Assembly (NCBI GenBank): GCA_038235385.1
Contig: JBBSTY010000119.1
Coordinates: 1 to 13,666, forward strand
Direction: 5' to 3'
Source: JBBSTY01 sp038235385
Lineage (GTDB): Bacteria > Actinomycetota > Acidimicrobiia > Acidimicrobiales > Acidimicrobilacustridaceae
DNA length: 13,666 bases
Of this stretch, positions 1-6,905 are shown one piece after another. Each line of letters opens with the position of its first letter. Position 1 is the first letter of the stretch. The notes beneath the pieces were generated by a model. That model ran no database searches. It saw only the letters and a program-made list of their open reading frames with translations, and was not told where the DNA came from. The position numbers and the translations under genes were made by a program.

Positions 1-188
1 AGTCCCCCCGGCGCATCGACGCCACCCCCCCGCCCCCCGCGCAGCCGGTGGACGGGGGCGCCGCTCCCCACGCGAGCTTCACCGGGGGTTCGCTCGCCGA
101 GCTCATCGCCGGGAGCACCGGTGCCCCCGGCGCGGGTGACCGGCCCGAGGAACCCTCCCGGACATCGCCGGATCCCCGACAGACCTGA
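1..188 (+). CDS. 3' end of an unrecognised protein (partial, left edge)
   Basis: A plus-strand frame is open from the window edge to a TGA at 186-188 (codons in phase with position 3). About 61 residues are visible, rich in Pro, Ala, Gly and Ser, with the only structured-looking piece reading SLAELIAGSTG. Roughly nine in ten third positions are G or C, like the genes that follow, and the other two forward frames look less coding-like, so I take it as a real C-terminal tail. It ends 57 bp before degV in the same orientation. No family motif is visible and I do not assign a function. It could also be chance open frame in GC-rich sequence. Confidence 0.45.
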   Translation, partial: SPRRIDATPPPPAQPVDGGAAPHASFTGGSLAELIAGSTGAPGAGDRPEEPSRTSPDPRQT

Positions 189-211
189 ACGACCGGTCAG
201 GAGGCCCGATG

Positions 212-217
212 TAGGAT
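212..217 (+). promoter_or_regulatory. Putative -10 box for degV (TAGGAT)
   Basis: TAGGAT fits the TAnnnT pattern of actinobacterial housekeeping -10 boxes and would place the transcript start near 224, leaving a leader of about 22 nt that includes the GAGGGGG ribosome-binding site at 236-242. No good -35 hexamer is visible. Confidence 0.4.
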
Positions 218-245
218 CCGTGCCACCGATGGATCGAGGGGGCCC

Positions 246-1088
246 ATGCAGCGAGTACGGATCGTCACCGACAGCTCGTGTGATCTGAGCCAGGACGAAG
301 CGGAACGACACGGCATCGAGATCGTGCCCCTGTCGATCCGATTCGGCTCGGCGGAGTTCACCGATCGCGTCGATCTCTCGGTCGAGGAGTTCTACGAGCG
401 CATGGCGGCCGCCGACGACCTCCCCGAAACCGCCGCACCGTCGCCCGGGGCCTTCGAGGCGGCGTTCCGCGCCGGCGCGGCGGCCGGCGCCGAATCGGTG
501 ATCTGCATCAACATCTCGAGCGAGCTGTCCGCCACCATGCAGTCGGCGCTCGCCGCCGCAACGGCGACCGGCGACGACCTCGATGTCCGGGTCATCGATT
601 CGCGTTCGATCACCAGCGGGCTCGGCACCCTCGTCCTCGCCGCGGCAGAGGCGGCCGAGGCCGGCGGCAGCGCCGACGAGATCGTCGCGCTGCTCGACGA
701 CCTCATCCCCCGAACGCACGTCTTCGGCGCCCTCAACACCCTCGCCAACCTCAAGAAGGGTGGCCGCATCGGTGGTGCCCAGGCCATGTTGGGTTCGATG
801 CTGTCGATCAAGCCGATCGTCGACATCAGCACCGGCGTGGTCGAAGAGGCCGCCAAGCAGCGCACCCGCAAGAAGTCCCTGGCGTGGCTGTACGACACGA
901 TGCGAGCCGCAGGTGCCATCGAGCGGGTGGCGGTGTACCACGGCGATGCGCCCGACCTCGACGAGTTCCTCGAGATCATCGCACCCACCTTCCCGCGCGA
1001 GTCGGTCCGCATCGGCAAGATCGGTGCCGTGATCGGCACCCACGGGGGTCCGGAGATCATGGGCGTCACCTGGATCGCCCCGCGCTGA
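246..1088 (+). CDS. DegV family fatty-acid-binding protein
   Basis: This 280-residue protein has the usual DegV length and the N-terminal signature VRIVTDSSCDL, followed by PLSIRFG and the middle segment GTLVLAAAEAA. DegV/FakB proteins bind a fatty acid in a cleft between two alpha/beta domains. In partnership with the kinase FakA they present it for phosphorylation, so the expected role is cytoplasmic handling of exogenous fatty acids. The later motif TLANLKKGGRIGGAQAMLGSMLSIKPI is the conserved DegV helix and loop block, and the C-terminal GTHGGPEIMGVTWI is the conserved family ending. The ATG is preceded by GAGGGGG at a spacing of 3 nt. The next gene is 80 bp downstream on the same strand. 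No DAK2/FakA partner is visible in the window. Lipid specificity cannot be read from sequence. Confidence 0.93.
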   Translation: MQRVRIVTDSSCDLSQDEAERHGIEIVPLSIRFGSAEFTDRVDLSVEEFYERMAAADDLPETAAPSPGAFEAAFRAGAAAGAESVICINISSELSATMQSALAAATATGDDLDVRVIDSRSITSGLGTLVLAAAEAAEAGGSADEIVALLDDLIPRTHVFGALNTLANLKKGGRIGGAQAMLGSMLSIKPIVDISTGVVEEAAKQRTRKKSLAWLYDTMRAAGAIERVAVYHGDAPDLDEFLEIIAPTFPRESVRIGKIGAVIGTHGGPEIMGVTWIAPR

Positions 1089-1111
1089 CGTCCACCGACG
1101 CGGGCGGGGAA

Positions 1112-1125
1112 GCGCCGCTCGGCGC
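1112..1125 (+). terminator. Short GC hairpin after degV
   Basis: GCGCC-GCTC-GGCGC forms a 5-bp stem with a 4-nt loop 24 bp after the degV stop. There is no T-tract, as is common in actinobacteria. A stem this short is also expected by chance in GC-rich DNA, so the call is weak. Confidence 0.25.
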
Positions 1126-1153
1126 GTGGCCCCAACCGCGAGGCACGGACCAG

Positions 1154-1159
1154 TACGGT
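1154..1159 (+). promoter_or_regulatory. Putative -10 box of the kinase gene (TACGGT)
   Basis: TACGGT ends 9 bp before the preferred GTG start at 1169, which would give a transcript with almost no leader. No ribosome-binding site precedes the GTG, which agrees with leaderless translation. The -35 region is not recognisable. Confidence 0.4.
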
Positions 1160-1168
1160 TGGGCTGCC

Positions 1169-2782
1169 GTGCCCGAGACCCCTGTCCCTCCGCCCCCCGT
1201 CACCGGGTCCGTCCCACCCGGTCTCGTCCTGGGTCGCCGCTACCGCCTCGGGCACCTCCTCGCGCGCGGCGGCATGGCCGACGTGTGGCAGGCCACCGAC
1301 AACGTCCTCGACCGCCAGGTCGCCGTCAAGATCCTCCACGCCCACCTGGCCTCGGACACGACGTTCGTCGACCGGTTCCGTGTCGAGGCGCTCGCCGCCG
1401 CGCGCCTCCACCATCCCTCGATCGTGGCCATCTTCGACACGTGCAGCGAGCCGCCCGTCGATGGTCGACCCGGGATCGAGGCGATCGTCATGGAGCTCGT
1501 GCAGGGCCACACCCTTCGCCACGAGCTCGACACCCACGGTGCCATGGCTCCCATGGTGGCCGTCAACCTCGGCGCCGACGTCGCCGACGCGCTCCACGCC
1601 GCGCACCACGCCGGCCTCGTCCACCGCGACATCAAGCCGGCGAACATCCTGCTCTGCGACGACCAACGGGTCATGATCACCGACTTCGGCATCGCCAAGA
1701 TCAGCGACGACGCCGACCACACCCAGACCGGCATCATGCTCGGGTCGGTCAAGTACCTCGCTCCCGAACAGGTCGAGAGCAAGCCCGTCGATGCCCGCAC
1801 CGACGTCTACGCCCTGGGCGTGGTGCTCTACGAGGCGCTGTGCGGCTCGGTCCCCTTCCAGGCCGACACGCCGGCCGCCACCGCGTTGGCCCGGCTCCAC
1901 CTCACCCCACCCCACCCGAAGCAGATCGAGCCGTCGATCCCCGTGGCGATCGACGCGGTGGTCATGAAGGCGATGGCCCGCGAGGCCGACGAGCGCTACT
2001 CGTCGGCCGCGGAGCTGCGCGTCGCGCTGCTCGCCACCCGGTCGACGCCGCTCCAGGTCGATCCCGACATCACCCAGGTCGGCCACATCCCACGCCCCTC
2101 GGCACAATCGGCCACGGGTCCCGGGCCGGACCAGCCACCGACCCCGACCCCGACCCCAGAACCGGTCCCGCGTCGGCACCGGCGGCGGTGGGGACTCGCC
2201 GTGGTAGCCGTCGTCGTCATCGCGGCGGCGTTGGGTGTCGCCGGGTTCCTCATCAGTCGGACCGACGGAGGCAAGGGTCTCGTCGAGGACGTCGCCAACC
2301 CCGACGCCGCCACACCGGCGTCGGGTACGCCGCTCGAGATCGTCGACGTCAAGACCCGCGACCCGTTGAGCGGCGGCGGCGACGGCTCCGAGAACGACAA
2401 CATCGCGGCGCGCGCCATCGACGGGAACCCCGCCACGTTGTGGTCGACCGACCAGTACGACGCCCCCGGCCGCAGGTTCGGCAACATCAAGCAGGGCGTC
2501 GGGATCTACGTGGAGCTCGCCGACGACGCCGCCCTCGGTGCCCTGGAGGTCTCGTCACCCACCAAGGGATGGGCGGCACAGGTGTACGTCGCCGACGCGC
2601 CCGGTCAGGAGCTGTCGGACTGGGGTGAACCCGTCGCCGAGGCCTCGAACATCCCCGGCAACGCCACCTTCGATCTCGGAGGCGTCGAGGGTCGCTTCGT
2701 CATGCTCTGGGTCACCGACCTCGGCGACAAGCCCGAGCCCACCTACGTCGAGATCGCAGAGCTCGCGGTCATCGGCGCCTGA
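1169..2782 (+). CDS. Membrane Ser/Thr protein kinase with extracytoplasmic discoidin-like domain
   Basis: This 537-residue protein carries a Hanks-type kinase at about residues 24-290. It has the glycine loop ARGGMADVW (32-40, first Gly replaced by Ala), the ATP-anchoring Lys54 in VAVKIL, catalytic HRDIKPAN (152-159), DFG (172-174) and activation-loop end GSVKYLAPEQ. All key residues are present, so it should be active. A Pro/Thr-rich linker leads to one membrane helix (about 342-362). The last 140 residues look like an F5/8 type C (discoidin, galactose-binding-like) domain: AIDGNPATLWSTDQY, then IYVELADDAALGALEVSS and a C-terminal YVEIAELAVIG. The open frame extends upstream into degV, but the kinase fold begins only after GTG 1169, so I start there. 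The gene lies directly before a sigM-like/anti-sigma pair, where mycobacteria have mviN, whose C-terminus carries a comparable pseudokinase-TM-extracellular module. Sensing of envelope or peptidoglycan state is inference. Confidence 0.9.
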   Translation: MPETPVPPPPVTGSVPPGLVLGRRYRLGHLLARGGMADVWQATDNVLDRQVAVKILHAHLASDTTFVDRFRVEALAAARLHHPSIVAIFDTCSEPPVDGRPGIEAIVMELVQGHTLRHELDTHGAMAPMVAVNLGADVADALHAAHHAGLVHRDIKPANILLCDDQRVMITDFGIAKISDDADHTQTGIMLGSVKYLAPEQVESKPVDARTDVYALGVVLYEALCGSVPFQADTPAATALARLHLTPPHPKQIEPSIPVAIDAVVMKAMAREADERYSSAAELRVALLATRSTPLQVDPDITQVGHIPRPSAQSATGPGPDQPPTPTPTPEPVPRRHRRRWGLAVVAVVVIAAALGVAGFLISRTDGGKGLVEDVANPDAATPASGTPLEIVDVKTRDPLSGGGDGSENDNIAARAIDGNPATLWSTDQYDAPGRRFGNIKQGVGIYVELADDAALGALEVSSPTKGWAAQVYVADAPGQELSDWGEPVAEASNIPGNATFDLGGVEGRFVMLWVTDLGDKPEPTYVEIAELAVIGA

Positions 2783-2833
2783 TCGCAGGACCGGAGCGCT
2801 CGGGCGCGGGATCTCCCCCATCGGGTGCGGCAC

Positions 2834-2839
2834 TAGCGT
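2834..2839 (+). promoter_or_regulatory. Putative -10 box of the sigma factor gene (TAGCGT)
   Basis: TAGCGT lies 18 bp before the GTG at 2858, predicting a leader of only about 12 nt with no obvious ribosome-binding site. No ECF-type -35 (GGAAC-like) is visible at the right distance, so autoregulation by the sigma factor is not supported from sequence. Confidence 0.3.
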
Positions 2840-2857
2840 GGTCGCATCACGCCACCG

Positions 2858-3418
2858 GTGGACGACCCCTCGCTCGTTGCTGCGGCCCAGGCCGGGGACC
2901 GTGCCGCGCTCGACGCCCTCCTGCGGCGCCACTACGACCACATCTACGCGGTCTGTCGGCGCATCACCGGCCAGGACGCCGACGCGGCCGACGCCGCTCA
3001 GGAGGCACTCCTGGCGATCGTCCGCGGCCTCCCGCGCTTCGACGGACGGGCCAAGTTCTCCACCTGGGCCCACCGGATCGCCCACAACGTCTGCATCGAC
3101 GAGCTGCGCCGACGCGGGCGGCGGCCCGATCCGGGGCTCCCCGAGCACGAGACCCGTCCCCGCGGCGAAGGTCCGGCGCTGGACGAGACGGTCACCGATC
3201 GGATCCGCACCGACGACGCGCTGCTCGAGCTGTCCGAGGAGTTCCGCGCCGCGGTCGTGCTCCGCGACCAGCTCGGCATGGACTACGCCGAGATCGCCGA
3301 GGTGCTCGAGATCCCACCCGGCACCGTCCGGTCTCGGATCGCTCGGGCACGCAAGGCCCTCGCCACCACGCTCGGGAACCAGGTCGACGTCGCCGACGTC
3401 GAAGAGAGCACACCATGA
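2858..3418 (+). CDS. ECF RNA polymerase sigma factor (SigM-like by position)
   Basis: This 186-residue protein has only sigma regions 2 and 4, as in the extracytoplasmic-function group. Region 2 covers about residues 15-85, with DADAADAAQEALLAIVRGLPRFDGRAKFSTWAHRIAHNVCIDELRRR: the core-binding and -10-recognition helices, including FSTWAHRIAHN. Region 4 covers about 128-175, ending in the helix-turn-helix MDYAEIAEVLEIPPGTVRSRIARARKAL that reads the -35. The protein redirects RNA polymerase to a stress regulon and is expected to be held inactive by the next gene's product. The GTG at 2858 is chosen because region 2 begins right after it. The stop overlaps the anti-sigma start as ATGA (3415-3418), so the two are translationally coupled. 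Locus order (kinase, sigma, anti-sigma, trxB, trxA) matches mycobacterial sigM. The regulon cannot be read from this window. Confidence 0.93.
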   Translation: MDDPSLVAAAQAGDRAALDALLRRHYDHIYAVCRRITGQDADAADAAQEALLAIVRGLPRFDGRAKFSTWAHRIAHNVCIDELRRRGRRPDPGLPEHETRPRGEGPALDETVTDRIRTDDALLELSEEFRAAVVLRDQLGMDYAEIAEVLEIPPGTVRSRIARARKALATTLGNQVDVADVEESTP

Positions 3419-4356
3419 CCGACCCGACGCTGCCCGCCGACGACGAGATCGTCTCCGCCGTCCTCGACGGCGAGGCGACCGTCGACGAGCGCGCCCGGTT
3501 CGATGCCGATCCCACGGCCGACGAACGCCTCGCTCGGTTCGCAGCGGTCGCCCGCCGCGTCGCCGCGCCGGTGCCGGTCGATCCGCAGCAGCGAGAGCGA
3601 GCGATCGCCCGAGCGCTCGACGCGTCCGACCTCGTGCCCGGAGCAAGCGCACCGGACCACACCCCGCGTCCGCCCGACGCGTTGGCGGCGCAGCGCGCCC
3701 GGCGCTCGGCTCGGATCGGACCCCTCCTCGCAGCGGCGGCCGCGGTCGTGGTGGTCATGATCGGTCTGGGCGCCCTCCTGCGATCGACGGGACCGACCGA
3801 CCAGCTGGCCACCGGCTCCGTCGCGGCCGACTCGTCCACCGAGCCGACGGCCGCCACGTCGGGTGGGGCCGACGCCGACGGCAACCTGACGAGACCCCAG
3901 GAGGCGTCCCCGCCCGCCGCCGCCGACGAGTCGGCGCCGACCACGACGGTGGTGCCCGCCACCGATGCGGCCGGCGCGCCGGTGGACGCCGCTGCGCCGC
4001 AGGCGATCACGTTCGGCGAGGTCGGTTCTCCGGGCCAACTGCGCACGCTCGTGCTCGACGTCGTCGGCGATCGCGATCCGTTGCCGACGACGGCGCCCCC
4101 CACCGCGCCGGGAGCTCCGGACCCGAGTCGATCCACCGCTGGGTTCGGCGACGCCTGTGAGGCCACCGTCCGACGAACCGATCCCGAGGTCGGCCCCACC
4201 GTGGTCGCCGGCACCGCCACCTTCGAGGGCCGAGACGCGGTGGTCTACGCGTTCGCCATCGACCGAGCTGCCCACCCCGCCGCCAACGGATCCCTTCGCA
4301 TCTACGCCCTCGGCGCCCAGGACTGCGCCCCCCTGTCGGTCCAGACCATCCGCTGA
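3415..4356 (+). CDS. Single-pass membrane anti-sigma factor for the upstream ECF sigma factor
   Basis: This 313-residue protein has a short cytoplasmic domain (1-100) opening with the anti-sigma-like ADDEIVSAVLDGEATVDERARFDADP, one transmembrane helix (about 102-122, GPLLAAAAAVVVVMIGLGALL) and a long outer part. The cytoplasmic domain lacks Cys, so it is not a zinc-binding (ZAS) anti-sigma of the HxxxCxxC type. The outer part is first a disordered Ala/Thr/Asp/Pro stretch (about 125-200), then a compact-looking region with the protein's only two cysteines, Cys248 and Cys304. The start overlaps the sigma stop by 4 bp. By family and locus (the position of RsmA behind SigM) it should sequester the sigma factor at the membrane until an envelope signal releases it. 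The partner assignment is inferred from the overlap. The function of the outer domain is unknown. Confidence 0.82.
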   Translation: MTDPTLPADDEIVSAVLDGEATVDERARFDADPTADERLARFAAVARRVAAPVPVDPQQRERAIARALDASDLVPGASAPDHTPRPPDALAAQRARRSARIGPLLAAAAAVVVVMIGLGALLRSTGPTDQLATGSVAADSSTEPTAATSGGADADGNLTRPQEASPPAAADESAPTTTVVPATDAAGAPVDAAAPQAITFGEVGSPGQLRTLVLDVVGDRDPLPTTAPPTAPGAPDPSRSTAGFGDACEATVRRTDPEVGPTVVAGTATFEGRDAVVYAFAIDRAAHPAANGSLRIYALGAQDCAPLSVQTIR

Positions 4357-4422
4357 GCGCCCGTCTGCACACGTCCACGCCCCGATCTCACCCGGTCTGG
4401 GTCTCACCGGCCAACCGATGGG

Positions 4423-4428
4423 TACGAT
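4423..4428 (+). promoter_or_regulatory. -10 box of a probable leaderless promoter (TACGAT)
   Basis: TACGAT ends exactly 6 bp before the ATG at 4435. With the standard -12 to -7 placement, transcription would begin at the A of that ATG. No ribosome-binding site lies between. This is the clearest leaderless configuration in the window. Confidence 0.55.
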
Positions 4429-4434
4429 GGCGCC

Positions 4435-4839
4435 ATGGCGATCCCGGGCAACGTTGGACCGACGCCGACCGCCGAGCGGTCGGTACCGGTCGCCCCGACC
4501 CCGCCGGACTCGACCGACTGGCCCAAGCAGGCCACCGACTCGATCGTCCGAGTCGTCGACTCAGTGCGCGATCGCACCGCGGGTCCGGCGGTCACCGTGG
4601 CGCGGGGCATCGTGTACGGCACCATCCTCGCCGTGCTGGCCCTGCCGCTGTTCGTCCTCCTGCTGATCGGCTCGATGCGAGCGGTGGAGCGGGGTTTCAT
4701 CATGATCGGTGAGAGTCGCAACATCAGCGCGCTCCTCGAGCCGATGTGGTTGGTCTACCTGCTCTTCGGTCTGCTGTTCGGCATCGTGGGCCTCCGGTTG
4801 TGGGCGCGGGCGCGCCGGCCGGCCCCTCGCACACCCTGA
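4435..4839 (+). CDS. Small two-helix membrane protein of unknown function
   Basis: I do not recognise the family. The 134-residue protein has a Pro/Thr-rich N-terminus (1-30) and an amphipathic segment (31-56, KQATDSIVRVVDSVRDRTAG). Two hydrophobic helices follow, at about 58-80 (GIVYGTILAVLALPLFVLLLIGS) and 104-122 (MWLVYLLFGLLFGIVGLRLW). It ends in a basic, Pro-rich tail. The Arg/Pro tail after helix 2 suggests that both ends face the cytoplasm. The gene starts 78 bp after the anti-sigma gene and ends 148 bp before trxB, on the same strand. It has its own TACGAT box immediately before the ATG. The size and two-helix shape resemble holin-like or other small envelope accessory proteins, but nothing in the sequence proves that. 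Codon use matches its neighbours. Confidence 0.8.
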   Translation: MAIPGNVGPTPTAERSVPVAPTPPDSTDWPKQATDSIVRVVDSVRDRTAGPAVTVARGIVYGTILAVLALPLFVLLLIGSMRAVERGFIMIGESRNISALLEPMWLVYLLFGLLFGIVGLRLWARARRPAPRTP

Positions 4840-4856
4840 TCTGCGGGCCGCGGGCG

Positions 4857-4868
4857 CCCACCGGTGGG
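4857..4868. repeat. 12-bp perfect palindrome in the trxB upstream region
   Basis: CCCACCGGTGGG is a perfect inverted repeat 17 bp after the small membrane protein gene and 120 bp before trxB. It could be an operator half-site pair or a weak hairpin. There is no further support. Confidence 0.25.
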
Positions 4869-4987
4869 AATCTACGGGGGATGCACGCGGTTAACGTCGG
4901 TGGGGCTCGCGCCCGCGGATCACCGCGGTCATCGACGTGTCCGACCCCCGGTCAGCCACGCCAACCCCTTCCCCATCCGGAGACGTC

Positions 4988-6004
4988 ATGTCCGACACCC
5001 CTGCTTCTGTCCACGAGGTCATCATCATCGGCTCCGGGCCGGCCGGGCTCACCGCCGCCATCTACACGGCCCGCGCCAACCTCGCACCGCTCGTGCTGGA
5101 GGGCGAACCCTCTTCCACCAGCGATCAGCCCGGTGGCCAACTGATGCTCACCACCGAGGTCGAGAACTTCCCCGGCTTCCCCGCCGGGATCATGGGTACC
5201 GAGCTGATGATGAGCTTCCGGGAGCAGGCGCTGCGCTTCGGCGCCGACATCCGGACCGAGAAGGTGACCAGGGTCGACCTCTCCGCACGCCCCTTTCGGG
5301 TCTGGGTCGGCGATCCCGACGCCGCCCAGCCGACCTATCGCGGCCAGACCATCATCGTGTCCACCGGGGCCCAGTCGCTCATGCTCGGCCTCGACGCCGA
5401 GTGGAAGCTGCTCGGCCACGGGGTCTCCACGTGTGCGACCTGTGACGGCTTCTTCTTCCGCGATCAGGAGCTCGCGGTCGTCGGCGGCGGCGATTCGGCG
5501 CTCGAGGAGGCCATGTTCCTCACGAAGTTCGCGAGCAAGGTCACGCTGATCCACCGTCGCGACTCGTTGCGGGCATCGAAGATCATGCAGGAGCGAGCCC
5601 GCGACAACGACAAGATCGAGTTCCTCTGGAACCACGTGGTGGAGGACATCATCGGCGAGACCAAGGTCGAGTCGGTGACCGTTCGCAACGTCCTCACCGA
5701 CGAAGTCGACTCGCTGCCGGTCAGCGGCGTGTTCGTGGCCATCGGGCACAAGCCCAACACCGACCTGTTCAAGGGTCAGTTGGCCATGGAGGACACGGGC
5801 TACCTCATCACCGGGCCCGGCACCTACACCAACGTGGAGGGCGTCTTCGCCTGCGGTGACGTCCAGGACCACACCTACCGCCAGGCGATCACCGCCGCCG
5901 GATCGGGCTGCATGGCCGCCATCGACGCCGAACGCTGGCTCGAGGCCCACGGCCTCGCCGAGTTCACGCCCGAGGAGTGGATCGAGGTCCACGGCGAGTA
6001 CTGA
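4988..6004 (+). CDS. trxB: Thioredoxin-disulfide reductase
   Basis: TrxB passes electrons from NADPH through FAD to thioredoxin in the cytoplasm. The 338-residue protein has the FAD dinucleotide-binding motif GSGPAG (15-20) and the redox-active CATC followed by Asp (Cys149-Cys152-Asp153). It also has the NADPH motif GGGDSALEEA (166-175) with HRRDSLRAS after it, and the C-terminal FAD motif GVFACGDVQDHTYRQAITAAGSG. Length and motif order are those of bacterial low-molecular-weight TrxB. A GTG 51 bp upstream is in frame, but the ATG at 4988 is preferred because GGAG sits 5 nt before it and the fold starts right after. Its partner trxA follows 201 bp downstream on the same strand. Confidence 0.97.
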   Translation: MSDTPASVHEVIIIGSGPAGLTAAIYTARANLAPLVLEGEPSSTSDQPGGQLMLTTEVENFPGFPAGIMGTELMMSFREQALRFGADIRTEKVTRVDLSARPFRVWVGDPDAAQPTYRGQTIIVSTGAQSLMLGLDAEWKLLGHGVSTCATCDGFFFRDQELAVVGGGDSALEEAMFLTKFASKVTLIHRRDSLRASKIMQERARDNDKIEFLWNHVVEDIIGETKVESVTVRNVLTDEVDSLPVSGVFVAIGHKPNTDLFKGQLAMEDTGYLITGPGTYTNVEGVFACGDVQDHTYRQAITAAGSGCMAAIDAERWLEAHGLAEFTPEEWIEVHGEY

Positions 6005-6050
6005 GCCTGCGGTCGGTGCGCACCTCCACCCGCAAGGCTCCGCCGGCCAC

Positions 6051-6056
6051 TACCGT
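6051..6056 (+). promoter_or_regulatory. Possible -10 box in the trxB-trxA gap (TACCGT)
   Basis: TACCGT would start a transcript near 6063, giving trxA a leader of about 143 nt and possible expression apart from trxB. The -35 region is poor. Confidence 0.25.
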
Positions 6057-6130
6057 TCGCCGCGCGGGCACCATCGATCCGAGTGGGCGGTTCCCGTGCG
6101 GAATGTCCCGTGCCCCAGAACGTTGTAGGG

Positions 6131-6152
6131 GGTGGGCGGACAGCCCGCCACC
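6131..6152 (+). other. Hairpin in the trxA leader
   Basis: GGTGGGCGG and CCGCCACC pair (8 bp with one bulged G) around an ACAGC loop. It lies 127 bp after trxB and 54 bp before trxA. It may attenuate or terminate trxB transcripts, or be a leader structure of trxA. There is no T-tract. Confidence 0.3.
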
Positions 6153-6205
6153 TGCAAACCAGCGAGGGTACGCGACGAGCGGCCCGTGACCACGAGGCGA
6201 ACCCC

Positions 6206-6532
6206 ATGTCCGAGCACGTATCCACTCTCTCCGATGCCACCTTCGACGAGGAGATCGCCGGCTCTGCGGAGCCCGTGCTCGTCGACTTCTGGGCCGAGTG
6301 GTGCGGGCCCTGCAAGATGATCGCTCCCGTGCTCGACGAGATCGCCGACGAGAACCCCGGCAAGATCAAGATCGCCAAGCTCAACGTCGACGACAACCCC
6401 GACATCGCCCGACGGTTCGAGGTGATGAGCATCCCCACCATGATCGTGTTCAAGGACGGCAAGCCCGACAAGCGCATGGTGGGCGCCAAGGGCAAGGGGC
6501 AGCTCCTCCAGGAGCTCAGCGCCTACCTCTGA
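6206..6532 (+). CDS. trxA: Thioredoxin
   Basis: This 108-residue protein is the size of classical TrxA. It contains VLVDFWAEWCGPCKMIAPVLDEIA, with the dithiol active site WCGPCK (Cys33 and Cys36). Further on are the conserved Asp-containing KLNVDDNPDIARRF and the cis-proline turn MSIPTMIVFKDGK. It reduces disulfides of cytoplasmic proteins and is recycled by TrxB encoded just upstream. The frame stays open 123 bp further upstream, but the ATG at 6206 is preferred: the thioredoxin fold begins at once, and GAGG lies 8 nt before the ATG. This gene ends the rightward block and faces parB across a 479-bp convergent gap. Confidence 0.97.
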   Translation: MSEHVSTLSDATFDEEIAGSAEPVLVDFWAEWCGPCKMIAPVLDEIADENPGKIKIAKLNVDDNPDIARRFEVMSIPTMIVFKDGKPDKRMVGAKGKGQLLQELSAYL

Positions 6533-6602
6533 GCATCCGCACACGCACACCCTGACCGTCCCCACGAGGTCGACGGTGCAGGGACGACTACCGTGCCGGC
6601 TC

Positions 6603-6622
6603 CCGAACGATTCGTCGTTCGG
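6603..6622 (+). terminator. UUCG-capped hairpin downstream of trxA
   Basis: CCGAACGA-TTCG-TCGTTCGG is a perfect 8-bp stem closed by a UUCG tetraloop, 70 bp after the trxA stop. UUCG loops are exceptionally stable. No T-run follows, as is usual for actinobacterial terminators, and the symmetry allows it to act on either strand. Confidence 0.5.
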
Positions 6623-6673
6623 CGGGTCGGCACCGTTGCGTCCGGACATCCTCGTGCCCCGGTCCACCGGAGG

Positions 6674-6682
6674 CCATCCACA
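6674..6682 (+). promoter_or_regulatory. DnaA-box-like site 1 (CCATCCACA)
   Basis: Two mismatches to TTATCCACA, followed by GG like most other copies in this window. Confidence 0.4.
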
Positions 6683-6694
6683 GGACTTACGCCA

Positions 6695-6703
6695 CCGTCC
6701 ACA
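6695..6703 (+). promoter_or_regulatory. DnaA-box-like site 2 (CCGTCCACA)
   Basis: Two mismatches to the actinobacterial form TTGTCCACA, followed by GG. It lies 21 bp (two helical turns) from site 1 in the same direction. Confidence 0.4.
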
Positions 6704-6855
6704 GGTCTCCGGACATCTCCTCGCACCCGCGCACCAGGCCCTCGGGTCACCGTCGGTGTCGTGATGTGCAGCTCACAGGCGCTGTCGACTGTTGGATGTA
6801 CAAGCGTGGTGGCTGCTCCGGGGATCAATGGGGCGGCGAACGCCCGGCCGCGGCC

Positions 6856-6864
6856 TGTGGACAG
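6856..6864 (-). promoter_or_regulatory. DnaA-box-like site 3 (CTGTCCACA on minus strand)
   Basis: One mismatch to TTGTCCACA, again followed by GG on the minus strand. The surrounding CCTGTGGACAGG is nearly palindromic. Confidence 0.5.
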
Positions 6865-6896
6865 GTTGTGTGACCGGCACCACACCGCTGACCCGA

Positions 6897-6905
6897 TCAT
6901 CCACA
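6897..6905 (+). promoter_or_regulatory. DnaA-box-like site 4 (TCATCCACA)
   Basis: One mismatch to TTATCCACA and followed by GG. A second weaker match, TTGACCACA, follows at 6909-6917. The same 11-mer TCATCCACAGG recurs at 8805-8815 (minus) and 8994-9004 (plus). Confidence 0.5.

Noticed and set aside
392..2179. A 595-codon open frame on the minus strand covering degV and the kinase
   Set aside because: It is antisense to two clearly recognised genes, rich in Arg/Gly/Val with no family motif, as expected of shadow frames in GC-rich DNA.
2797..2804. GAGCGCTC palindrome after the kinase gene as a terminator
   Set aside because: Eight bases of self-complementarity with no loop cannot form a useful hairpin and are expected by chance.
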